26,080 bases of DNA. It comes from CAZBYL01 sp964496275. Lineage in GTDB: Bacteria > Synergistota > Synergistia > Synergistales > Synergistaceae. A program made the translations under genes and the position numbers. The stretch lies in assembly GCA_964496275.1 (NCBI GenBank), contig CAZBYL010000036.1, positions 1-26,080 on the forward strand, given 5' to 3'. Below the pieces are notes generated by a model. That model was not told the origin of the DNA and made no database searches. It worked only from the letters and a program-made list of their open reading frames with translations. Of the stretch, positions 1-7,141 are shown in pieces. Position 1 is the stretch's first letter. Each line of letters starts with the position of its first letter.

Positions 1-40
1 ATTTATACGATCTTAGGGATTGTGAACAGGTACGGAAGAT

Positions 41-69
41 TTGACGCTTACCGCATTTTGGCTTAAAAT
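41..69 (+). promoter_or_regulatory. Probable sigma70-type promoter upstream of rclA-like gene
   Basis: A -35 box TTGACG (41-46) and a -10 box TAAAAT (64-69) are separated by exactly 17 bases. Each box matches the consensus at five of six positions. It lies about 115 bases upstream of the start codon at 184 and is the best promoter match in this leader. No transcript data support it. Confidence 0.55.
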
Positions 70-93
70 TTACTTATGATGTTTTTTCTGCCC

Positions 94-122
94 TTGACTT
101 AAGTATGTCTATGAAGGAATAT
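94..122 (+). promoter_or_regulatory. Second, weaker promoter candidate for the rclA-like gene
   Basis: TTGACT (94-99), a 17-base spacer and GAATAT (117-122) form a second sigma70-like site downstream of the stronger one at 41-69. The -10 box is poor. TATAGA at 120-125 reads better but would need a 20-base spacer. Tandem promoters would fit a stress-induced reductase, but that is inference. Confidence 0.3.
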
Positions 123-183
123 AGATATAGAATATCTAATTTGAAACCACTATAAATTATTCCTAAAGGAGAGGGGTTCGGGT

Positions 184-1551
184 ATGGAAAAATTTGATGT
201 TGTGATAATAGGTTTCGGAAAAGGCGGTAAGACTTTGGCCGCAGAATTGGCCGCTTTAGGTAAAAAGGTTGCTATGGTGGAGAAGTCCGACAGAATGTAC
301 GGAGGTTCCTGCCCCAATGTAGGATGTGTTCCGACCAAGTTTCTTGTCAACAAGTCCGAGATAGCGGAAATTAAGGGTTTCGCCTCTTTTGAGGAGAAGG
401 CGGCTTTTTATAAGGAGGCTGTCTTGGCGAAGAAAAAACTGCGCGAGATGATTCTCGGCAAGATGGCGGGAGCGATGAATAATAATCCCAACATCACGCT
501 CTTTACGGGAACAGCGAGCTTTGTTTCCCCCTCGGAGCTCGAAGTGCGCGGAGCAGATTTCACGGCGCGCATATCGGGAGAAAAGGTTGTTATCGATACA
601 GGCTCTACGCCCTTTGTCCCGCCGATAAGCGGAATTTCGGAGAGTAAGTATGTCCGCCTGAGCGAAGGAATGCTCGACCTCGAAACTCTGCCCAAGCATC
701 TTGTGATAATAGGGGGAGGAAATATCGGACTGGAGTTTGCATCATTCTACAGAAGGTTCGGCTCCGAAGTCACTGTGCTGCAGGATTTAAAAGAGTTTTT
801 CCCAAATGAGGATGAAGATGTCGCCTCATGCGTCAAAGAAGCAGTGGACGCAATGGGCATCAAGATAGAATTCGGTGTGCAGGTCGATTCCGTAACGGAC
901 ACAGATTCCGGCGCGCTTGTGCGCTACAAGACAGCGGGCGAGGAGCGTTTTGTTCAGGGAGACTGCGTTCTTGTATCGACGGGAAGACGCCCCGCAACCT
1001 CCGAACTGAACCTTTCCGCCGCCGGAGTGGAGCTGAACGCCAAGGGCGGTATAGCGGTTAATAATACATTCCGCACATCGGCTCCCGATATTTGGGCGAT
1101 AGGCGACGTTGTAGGCGGAGCGCAGTTCACCTACGTCTCTTTGGATGACGGACGCATCGTTAAGTCGGATATGCTGGGCGGAGATAAGACAGCGGCGGGA
1201 CGCAATATTCCTTACAGCGTCTTTTTGTCGCCGTCGCTTTCGAGAGTCGGGCTCACAGAGAAGGCGGCTCTTGCCGCAGGCTACAAGATAAAGAAAGCCG
1301 TTATTTTGCCGACATCCATACCGAGGTGTCACGTTCTTGCAAAGTATACCGGTATGCTCAAGGCCGTTGTCGATGCCGATACAAATATGATTCTCGGAGT
1401 ATCTCTCTTCTGCGAAGAATCTCATGAGATGGTGAATTTTGTGAAGATGGCAATGGATCTTAAGCTCCCTTACACTTATCTCAGAGATATGATGTTCACT
1501 CACCCCATAATGAGCGAAGCCCTGAACGATCTGTTTGCGGCAGTAAAGTAG
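184..1551 (+). CDS. RclA-like FAD/NAD(P)-dependent disulfide oxidoreductase
   Basis: This is a class I pyridine nucleotide-disulfide oxidoreductase of 455 residues, the usual family length. An N-terminal FAD-binding GxGxGG motif spans residues 10-15. The redox-active pair is C43 and C48 in the GGSCPNVGCVPTK motif. A second Rossmann motif (GGGNIGLEF) near residue 176 binds NAD(P)H, and an AIGDV FAD motif follows near residue 306. The dimerisation domain ends with the His-Glu pair H440 and E445 in HPIMSEALNDLF. The C43/C48 spacing and this C-terminal motif resemble E. coli RclA (YkgC), a reactive-chlorine-resistance Cu(II) reductase, more than lipoamide dehydrogenase. Mercuric reductase is less likely because there is no N-terminal heavy-metal domain. 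The ATG at 184 follows an AAAGGAGAGG ribosome site at about 163-172. The gene is monocistronic, with a terminator just after it. The family is clear; the substrate is inferred. Confidence 0.85.
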   Translation: MEKFDVVIIGFGKGGKTLAAELAALGKKVAMVEKSDRMYGGSCPNVGCVPTKFLVNKSEIAEIKGFASFEEKAAFYKEAVLAKKKLREMILGKMAGAMNNNPNITLFTGTASFVSPSELEVRGADFTARISGEKVVIDTGSTPFVPPISGISESKYVRLSEGMLDLETLPKHLVIIGGGNIGLEFASFYRRFGSEVTVLQDLKEFFPNEDEDVASCVKEAVDAMGIKIEFGVQVDSVTDTDSGALVRYKTAGEERFVQGDCVLVSTGRRPATSELNLSAAGVELNAKGGIAVNNTFRTSAPDIWAIGDVVGGAQFTYVSLDDGRIVKSDMLGGDKTAAGRNIPYSVFLSPSLSRVGLTEKAALAAGYKIKKAVILPTSIPRCHVLAKYTGMLKAVVDADTNMILGVSLFCEESHEMVNFVKMAMDLKLPYTYLRDMMFTHPIMSEALNDLFAAVK

Positions 1552-1566
1552 GTCACAAAATATAGG

Positions 1567-1596
1567 AGAGCCGCGGCTTAACGCGGCTCTTTTTTT
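1567..1596. terminator. Intrinsic terminator between convergent genes
   Basis: A 9-bp perfect stem, AGAGCCGCG (1567-1575) with CGCGGCTCT (1582-1590), has a 6-base loop and runs directly into TTTTTT on the plus strand. It ends the rclA-like transcript. Its 3' edge touches the stop codon of the converging HD-domain gene at 1595-1597. On the minus strand the tail is only a weak TATATTTT, so termination is probably stronger in the plus direction. Confidence 0.9.
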
Positions 1597-2353
1597 ATAT
1601 TGCGTCGATTTTTGACATGAGTTTTATTAGGAGCGGTTCTATGTCATACTGTTTGAGGTCGGAGCAGATTCTCTCAAATATTCCCTCACTGCGCAGTGTG
1701 ACGGAGGATACGGAGTAATTCAGGTCGCAGCCCCATGTGAGCTGTATCAGCCTGTAGTCCTGCAAAGACCTTGCATTTGTGTATGAACCCTTGCCGGTTT
1801 CGGATATTTCCTTTACAAGAGCGGGATTCAGCCCCTCGACAACCTTGTGTCTCGGCAGCATGTCGAATATTGTGCCGTTGTCAATTCTGTTCTGTACCAT
1901 GCGGAAGATATCAATTTTATCCGCGTCCCTTATCAGAGCCGCCCACTTGTAGACGGTGAGCGGGAGGTTTGTCGGCAGTTCTCTCTTATTGTGGTACTTT
2001 ACCGCTGTAATAACAGTTCTTTTGAAGATTTCGCTCATATCTTCCCAGTCAAAATCTTTTTCCAGCATGTCGGCGGATTTATCTCCGTGGTCTATGCTTA
2101 CGCTGTCCTGAAATGTTTCGTAGTCCCTGTACTGAGGGAACCGTCCGATGTCGTGAAGGAGTCCTACGCTGTGTGCCGTAAGCTCGTCATGCTCCTCGTC
2201 CCACCGCATGGATTCGGCTATAGCCGCGCTTATTGCGGCAACACGCCTGCTGTGCTTTTTCTTCATCAAAAGCATCGGAGGCATTTCTCCGCCTGTTATA
2301 AATTCCTTTGTGTAAGAGTCAAACCATTCATATACTTTTTCTATCGTCAGCAC
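1595..2353 (-). CDS. HD-domain metal-dependent phosphohydrolase
   Basis: This 252-residue soluble protein carries the HD superfamily signature. H34 is the first ligand, H67-D68 is the HD pair in GLLHDIGRFPQ, H89 lies in IDHGDKSA, and H121 with D143/D145 (RDADKID) complete the metal site. HD proteins hydrolyse phosphomonoesters or nucleotides. The substrate cannot be read from the sequence. The spacing does not suggest HD-GYP, because no GYP motif follows. The start is a GTG at 2353 preceded by a GGGGTGG ribosome site. An internal ATG (M24) would remove only the leading helix. The gene is divergent from the ZIP transporter and converges on the rclA-like gene, so it is probably transcribed alone. 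The family is confident; the function is open. Confidence 0.8.
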   Translation of the reverse strand: MLTIEKVYEWFDSYTKEFITGGEMPPMLLMKKKHSRRVAAISAAIAESMRWDEEHDELTAHSVGLLHDIGRFPQYRDYETFQDSVSIDHGDKSADMLEKDFDWEDMSEIFKRTVITAVKYHNKRELPTNLPLTVYKWAALIRDADKIDIFRMVQNRIDNGTIFDMLPRHKVVEGLNPALVKEISETGKGSYTNARSLQDYRLIQLTWGCDLNYSVSSVTLRSEGIFERICSDLKQYDIEPLLIKLMSKIDAI

Positions 2354-2376
2354 AGTCCCACCCCGTTTCAGGTGAG

Positions 2377-2404
2377 ATTATAGCACTAAAGCCATTGCTC
2401 AAAT
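2377..2404 (-). promoter_or_regulatory. Promoter candidate for the HD-domain gene
   Basis: On the minus strand a perfect TATAAT lies at 2382-2377, about 24 bases upstream of the GTG start. The best -35 is ATTTGA (2404-2399) at 16 bases, which is weak. Because the -10 box is perfect and well placed I list it, but the -35 is uncertain. Confidence 0.4.
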
Positions 2405-2408
2405 TACT

Positions 2409-2438
2409 ATGACGTTTATCACTTCGTAATAGTATAAT
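2409..2438 (+). promoter_or_regulatory. Promoter candidate for the ZIP transporter gene
   Basis: A perfect -10 TATAAT (2433-2438) has ATGACG (2409-2414, four of six consensus positions) 18 bases upstream. It is divergent from, and about 30 bases away from, the promoter candidate for the HD gene. The ZIP start codon is 53 bases downstream of the -10. I see no metal-regulator palindrome (Fur/Zur type) across it. Confidence 0.5.
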
Positions 2439-2490
2439 CTACCCGGTGTAAGGGGTTTCGTTCAATTTGCGTTAAAACGGAGGTACTTCA

Positions 2491-3300
2491 ATGAATTGGT
2501 TTTTTGATTTATCCGCGCCTGTTCAGGCTCTGCTTGCGGGCTGCTTCACTTGGGGCGTTACAGCGCTCGGGGCATCAGGGGTATTTCTCTCTGAGAAGCC
2601 CGGTCAGAGACTTCTTGACGTAATGTTGGGTTTTGCCGGCGGAGTTATGATTGCCGCCAGCTTTTGGTCGCTTTTGGCTCCTTCCATATCTATTTCCGAG
2701 GAACTCGGTTATCCCGGATGGCTCCCCCCTTTGATCGGTTTTCTCGCGGGCGGGTTTTCGCTGCGTCTGCTTGACATGCTGATGCCGCATCTGCATCCAG
2801 CCATGGCGGAAAGCTCACCTGACGGGCCGCCTTCTGCACTCAGAAGGACGACACTGCTTGTCCTTGCCATCACTCTTCACAATATTCCAGAAGGTATGGC
2901 GGTCGGCGTGGCTTTCGGAGCCATCGGAGGAAATCTCGGCGAAGCCGGAGCTGCCGGCGCCGTTGCGCTGGCTCTCGGTATCGGTCTCCAAAATTTCCCC
3001 GAGGGGCTTGCGGTATCAATGCCTCTGCGCAGAGAAGGACTTTCTCGTGGGAAAGCGTTCCTGTACGGTCAGCTTTCGGCGATAGTGGAACCTATCTTTG
3101 CCTTTTTGGGTGCATTTCTTGTTCAGTTTGCCCGTCCCATACTGCCGTTTGCTCTCGCCTATGCTGCCGGTGCAATGATTTTCGTCGTTGCCGAGGAAGT
3201 TATTCCCGAATCGCAGTCGAGCGGGAACGGAGATATCGCAACTACGGGTCTGCTTGTGGGATTTGCCGTTATGATGGTTCTTGATGTCGCCTTGGGATAA
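2491..3300 (+). CDS. ZIP-family divalent metal transporter (ZupT-like)
   Basis: This inner-membrane protein of 269 residues (the family is usually 250-280) has about eight hydrophobic segments. Two diagnostic metal-site helices are present: HNIPEG at residues 130-135 (helix IV) and QNFPEG at 167-172 (helix V). The short loop between helices III and IV contains PHLHP, a modest His-containing loop typical of ZIP proteins. ZIP/ZupT proteins import Zn2+, Fe2+, Mn2+ or other divalent ions. The first motif has His and Glu and the second has Gln instead of His, so selectivity is uncertain. The start ATG follows GGAGG at about 2480. It is divergent from the HD gene and separated from lpxI by 135 bases with a new promoter candidate, so it is likely a single-gene transcript. 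Confidence 0.88.
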   Translation: MNWFFDLSAPVQALLAGCFTWGVTALGASGVFLSEKPGQRLLDVMLGFAGGVMIAASFWSLLAPSISISEELGYPGWLPPLIGFLAGGFSLRLLDMLMPHLHPAMAESSPDGPPSALRRTTLLVLAITLHNIPEGMAVGVAFGAIGGNLGEAGAAGAVALALGIGLQNFPEGLAVSMPLRREGLSRGKAFLYGQLSAIVEPIFAFLGAFLVQFARPILPFALAYAAGAMIFVVAEEVIPESQSSGNGDIATTGLLVGFAVMMVLDVALG

Positions 3301-3332
3301 CAGGGCGCAGAATGAATTTGCCGCTTGCTCTG

Positions 3333-3341
3333 TGGTATACT
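3333..3341 (+). promoter_or_regulatory. Extended -10 promoter candidate for the lipid A/Kdo operon
   Basis: TGG followed by TATACT (3336-3341) is an extended -10 element (TGn-TATAnT type), about 95 bases upstream of lpxI. No good -35 box lies at 16-18 bases, which is tolerable for extended -10 promoters. It is the only convincing candidate between zupT-like and lpxI. The whole operon to 15782 may depend on it, or on read-through from upstream. Confidence 0.4.
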
Positions 3342-3435
3342 TTTTGATGGGATTTGGTTGTCAGCAGAACTAAATCCTGTTTTTGTGTGACAATTATTAT
3401 ATGCGATGCCCAATATGTTTCGGGAGGAATTTTGA

Positions 3436-4251
3436 GTGGAGAATCAGATAGCCCTGATAGCGGGAGAGGGAACTCTTCCTGTCGTAATAGCAAGCAGACT
3501 TACGGATATGGGACGCGCGCCCGTCGTCTATTCCGTGCGCGAAAATATAGGCGAACTTTCACGCTATGCCCTTGATGTCGTGAATATTTCAAAGCCCGAC
3601 TTCGGATTCACAATAAATGATATGAAAAAGCGCGGAGTGGAGAGCATAATTATGGCGGGTACGGTTTCTAAAACACTTGTTTTTAAGCCGTCTCTCTTTG
3701 ACCTGACCACGCAGAAGTTTCTTGCAGGGCTGATTTTTCGCGACGACCATTCTATTCTCGGCGCGATAGTGGATTTTCTTGAGAAGGCAGGTTTCAAAGT
3801 CCTCAGCTACAGGGACATTGTTCCTGACCTGCTTGCTCCCGCAGGGCAGATTGCAGGACGCAGAGCGACAAAAGAGGAGCTGGACGATGCGGAATATGGT
3901 TTTTCCGTGTGTAAGGTTGTTGTGCCTCTCTCTTTCGGACAGACGATTATAGTGAACAAGCGCTCTGTCGTGGCTGTTGAAGCGATGGAGGGTACGGACG
4001 CGACGCTTCTTCGCGCAGGTTCGCTCTGCCGCGGAGGAACAGTGACCAAGATGATGCGCCTTGACCAGGATGAACGGTACGATATCCCTACGGTAGGGCC
4101 GAGCACACTGAAGCACATGGCTCAAGCTCACTTAAACTGCCTCGCCTTACATGCGGGCTGGACGCTTATTATGGAACCGGAGGAATTTAGAGCTGTTGCG
4201 GAAAAGGAAAAAATTGCCGTAATAGGTGTGGAACTTTGTCGATCTTTATGA
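3436..4251 (+). CDS. lpxI: UDP-2,3-diacylglucosamine pyrophosphatase LpxI
   Basis: LpxI (DUF1009) hydrolyses UDP-2,3-diacylglucosamine to lipid X and UMP at the inner membrane surface. It replaces LpxH in many bacteria. The 271-residue protein starts with the family N-terminus (LIAGEGTLPVVIA). It also has the MAGTVSK segment, the conserved AVEAMEGTDATLLRAGSL block near residue 185, and the C-terminal DIPTVGPSTL...LALHAGWTLI region that holds the conserved aspartate. The start is GTG at 3436 with GGGAGGA at about 3422-3428. The stop overlaps the next gene, lpxB, which uses the product. This adjacency strongly supports the call. The length is normal for the family. Confidence 0.93.
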   Translation: MENQIALIAGEGTLPVVIASRLTDMGRAPVVYSVRENIGELSRYALDVVNISKPDFGFTINDMKKRGVESIIMAGTVSKTLVFKPSLFDLTTQKFLAGLIFRDDHSILGAIVDFLEKAGFKVLSYRDIVPDLLAPAGQIAGRRATKEELDDAEYGFSVCKVVVPLSFGQTIIVNKRSVVAVEAMEGTDATLLRAGSLCRGGTVTKMMRLDQDERYDIPTVGPSTLKHMAQAHLNCLALHAGWTLIMEPEEFRAVAEKEKIAVIGVELCRSL

Positions 4252-5357
4252 GTTCCGGAGAGGCGTCGGGCGACCACTATACCGCGGCGCTTGCGAGAAC
4301 GCTTCGCGCATCCGGATATGATGATGATATATGGGGCATGGGCGGCCTTGAGTCGCGCAGCGCAGGAATAGAGATAGAGTGGGAAGGGGACAGGCTTCAG
4401 CTTCTCGGTTTTACCGAGGTGCTGTCTGCCATACCTTCCATATTTGCGTTGAGACGGGAAATGGTGGACAGGATTATCGAAAGGAGACCGGAGGCGGTCG
4501 TCGTTGTGGACAGTCCCGACTATCATATGCGCCTTATATCCGGTCTGCGCGGAAGGGGATACCGCGGAAAGGTTTTCTATATCTCTCCCCCCGCCGTGTG
4601 GGCGTGGCGCAGCAGCAGAGCCAATGACCTGAGAGCGACTGTCGATGAGTGTCTGCCCCTTTTCAAATTCGAGCATGATTACCTGCTGTCGCGCGGCTGC
4701 AAGAGCTATTGGGTCGGCAATCCGCTTCTTGAGGAATTTTCCGGCTCCGAACCCTACTGCGCTCCCTCTGTTTTGTCCGAGGACAAAAGGCTCGTTGCCT
4801 TTTTGCCCGGCAGCAGGGCAAGCGAGGTGAAGAGCCTCCTGCCCATGATGGAGAGAGTGGCGGACGACCTTTCCGTGAGAGGCTGGCATCCCGTCTTTTC
4901 CGTCGCCCCCGGACTTAATCCGAAGGTTCGGGAGATGCTTCTTGCGCGATTTAAGGATTCGGGACGCGAATACTATGAGGGGCCCGGAAGGGATCTGATG
5001 GCAGCGGCGCAATGCGCGGTCGGAGCCAGCGGAACAATTACGGTGGAATCCCTTTTGCTTAAGTGTTTTATGGTAGTAACATATAAGGTAAACCCAATAT
5101 CGGCTATGTTGGCCAGAATGATAATCAAGACTCCCTACTTTGCCATGGCTAACATTTTGGCGGGGTGCGAGATGTTTCCCGAACTTATTCAGGACAGAGC
5201 TACGGAGAAAAATATTTTGAACTCAGCACTCAGGTGGCTTGAGGGAGAAAGTGATTATAGGGTTTCGGTTGCGGAAAAAATGGCTGCCGCCCGCAGGACT
5301 CTCGGAGAGCCCGGAGTTTACAGCTATTGGTGCCGCAGAATATTGGAGGCTGTTTAA
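4236..5357 (+). CDS. lpxB: Lipid-A-disaccharide synthase LpxB
   Basis: LpxB (GT19) joins UDP-diacylglucosamine to lipid X to form the tetraacyl disaccharide phosphate. The 373-residue length is typical. Seen motifs are GEASGD at residues 8-13, SPPAVWAWR, VGNPLLE, the donor-site LLPGSRASEVKSLLP, GASGTITVESLL (ASGTxTLE type), and MVVTYKVNP followed by a PELIQ segment. I chose the TTG at 4236 because it keeps the first beta strand (SIFMSS) in front of GEASGD. The ATG at 4248, which overlaps the lpxI stop as ATGA, would cut it off. The gene overlaps lpxI by 16 bases and msbA by one, so translation is probably coupled. Activity is highly likely, as no motif is lost. Confidence 0.93.
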   Translation: MSIFMSSGEASGDHYTAALARTLRASGYDDDIWGMGGLESRSAGIEIEWEGDRLQLLGFTEVLSAIPSIFALRREMVDRIIERRPEAVVVVDSPDYHMRLISGLRGRGYRGKVFYISPPAVWAWRSSRANDLRATVDECLPLFKFEHDYLLSRGCKSYWVGNPLLEEFSGSEPYCAPSVLSEDKRLVAFLPGSRASEVKSLLPMMERVADDLSVRGWHPVFSVAPGLNPKVREMLLARFKDSGREYYEGPGRDLMAAAQCAVGASGTITVESLLLKCFMVVTYKVNPISAMLARMIIKTPYFAMANILAGCEMFPELIQDRATEKNILNSALRWLEGESDYRVSVAEKMAAARRTLGEPGVYSYWCRRILEAV

Positions 5358-7141
5358 TGCTTGAACTCAGAGACAGGGCTGCATGGGCTTCTTACATGCG
5401 CCTGCTTAAGTACTGCGTACCATACAGAAAGCGTCTTGTGACCGCTCTCGTCTGTATGGTGCTGTCCGCAGTTTTTGGGATTATTCCGCCCTGGCTGATC
5501 AAAAATGTCGTGGACGATGTGCTTATCGCCAAACGTATGAATATGCTCAATCTGCTTGCCTGCGGAGTCGTAGTTTTGTATGTTCTCAAAGCTGTTTTCG
5601 GCTATATCCACATGTATCTTATGACATGGGTCGGACAGAAGGTTGTCATAGATATAAGGCTGGAGCTGTATGACCATACGCAGAGACTCTCTCTTGCCAC
5701 TCTGTACAGCAAGAGGTCCGGCGAGTTTTTATCCCGCATCACCAACGACGTATCGACACTGCAAAACATACTTGCTTCCGTTGTCGTTGATTTTGTCGTT
5801 CAGGGGAGTACTTTCGTAGGTATTCTCTGCTTTCTCTTCTTCATAAACTGGAAACTCACGATTGCCACTTTCACCATAATACCCCTTGCCGTTCTTGTCA
5901 TAGACAGAGCTTCGGCAAAGCTGCGCAAGGTGGGCAGTGTGATACAGGAGCGGCTTGCGATGGTTGCCGCAATAGCTCAGGAAGCCGTTTCTTCCATACG
6001 CATAGTGAGGGCTTTCGCAACGGAAGAAGAGGAGTTCCGCCGCTTTAAATCCGAAAGCGACAAGCATTTCAGAGCTCTTATGAAAGGCACTCAGATAAGG
6101 GGAATACTTGAAGGCGTGGTCGAAGTAATACTTATAGCGGCTCTTGCCGTTATATTATGGCTGGGCGGCAGGGACGTCATAAACGGCAAATTGACCGCGG
6201 GCGCTCTTCTCTCCTTCCTGACGTACATCGGACTGCTCGTACAGCCGATAAGGATTCTGAGCCGTGTCATAAGCAACATACAGCAGGGCGTGGCTTCGGC
6301 GGACAGGGTTTTTGAAATACTTGACGAGAAGAACGAGGTAAAAATATCGGATAATCCGATTGTGCTCTCCGACATGAAGGGGCGCGTGAAGTTTGAAGAT
6401 GTCTGGTTTCGGTATACCGAATCGAGATGGGTGCTTCAGGGGCTTGATTTTGAAATACGCCCGGGCGAAAAGGTGGCGGTCGTCGGTCCCACAGGTACGG
6501 GAAAATCCACAATGGCTGATATTATAATGCGCTTCTACGACCCAAGCCGCGGAAACGTCTTTATCGACGGCGTGAACCTTCGCGATATTGAGCTTAAATC
6601 ATACAGGCGCCAAATAGGAGTCGTTCCGCAGGACCCAGTTCTTATGAAGGGTACTCTGGCTTACAATATAGGCTACGGCTATCCCGGAGTCACGGAGGAC
6701 GACCTTGTAAGAGCGGCAAAGATAGCCGGAATATATGATTTCATAAACGGACTTCCCGAACAATTTGACACCGAGGTCGGAGAGCGCGGCGTCACTCTGA
6801 GCGGAGGGCAGAGACAGAGAGTCGCAATCGCAAGAGCCGTGGTAAGAGATCCGAAAATACTCATAATGGACGAAGCGACTTCCTCTCTGGATGCACTCGT
6901 TGAACAGCAGGTTCAGGATGCAATGCGGAATGCCATGGAAGGACGCACCTCCGTTGTGATAGCTCACAGGCTCTCCACGATAAGAGATGCGGACAGGATT
7001 CTTGTAATGAACAACGGGCGTGTGGCGGAACAGGGCACACATGATGAACTTCTTGAGCTGGAAGGACACTACTACAGACTTTTCAGTGCAAGCAACGGGG
7101 AGCATGGTGAAGATGTCAAGGCTGCTGCGGAGTTATCTTAA
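5357..7141 (+). CDS. msbA: Lipid A export ABC transporter, MsbA-like
   Basis: This half-size ABC exporter of 594 residues has a six-helix membrane domain fused to one ATPase domain. It is expected to work as a homodimer that flips core-lipid A across the inner membrane. Walker A GPTGTGKS is at 377-384, the signature LSGGQ at 481-485, and Walker B ILIMDEATSSLD follows, with the H-loop in VIAHRLSTI. The ATG at 5357 overlaps the lpxB stop (TAATG) and has GGAGG at 5345-5349. A GTG-initiated extension to 5327 is in frame but less likely. Its position between lpxB and lpxK argues for MsbA rather than a drug exporter, although sequence alone cannot separate the two. Confidence 0.88.
   Translation: MLELRDRAAWASYMRLLKYCVPYRKRLVTALVCMVLSAVFGIIPPWLIKNVVDDVLIAKRMNMLNLLACGVVVLYVLKAVFGYIHMYLMTWVGQKVVIDIRLELYDHTQRLSLATLYSKRSGEFLSRITNDVSTLQNILASVVVDFVVQGSTFVGILCFLFFINWKLTIATFTIIPLAVLVIDRASAKLRKVGSVIQERLAMVAAIAQEAVSSIRIVRAFATEEEEFRRFKSESDKHFRALMKGTQIRGILEGVVEVILIAALAVILWLGGRDVINGKLTAGALLSFLTYIGLLVQPIRILSRVISNIQQGVASADRVFEILDEKNEVKISDNPIVLSDMKGRVKFEDVWFRYTESRWVLQGLDFEIRPGEKVAVVGPTGTGKSTMADIIMRFYDPSRGNVFIDGVNLRDIELKSYRRQIGVVPQDPVLMKGTLAYNIGYGYPGVTEDDLVRAAKIAGIYDFINGLPEQFDTEVGERGVTLSGGQRQRVAIARAVVRDPKILIMDEATSSLDALVEQQVQDAMRNAMEGRTSVVIAHRLSTIRDADRILVMNNGRVAEQGTHDELLELEGHYYRLFSASNGEHGEDVKAAAELS

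Noticed and set aside
1847..2383. 178-codon plus-strand frame opposite the HD-domain gene
   Set aside because: The minus frame has the ordered HD metal ligands and a proper start; the plus frame has no motif or ribosome site.
4128..5012. 294-codon open frame on the minus strand
   Set aside because: It is antisense to lpxB, whose motifs are complete, and the product has no family resemblance.
5327..5356. Ten-codon GTG-initiated N-terminal extension of the MsbA-like protein
   Set aside because: It would overlap lpxB further and lacks a ribosome site, while the ATG at 5357 has GGAGG at ideal spacing and a TAATG overlap.
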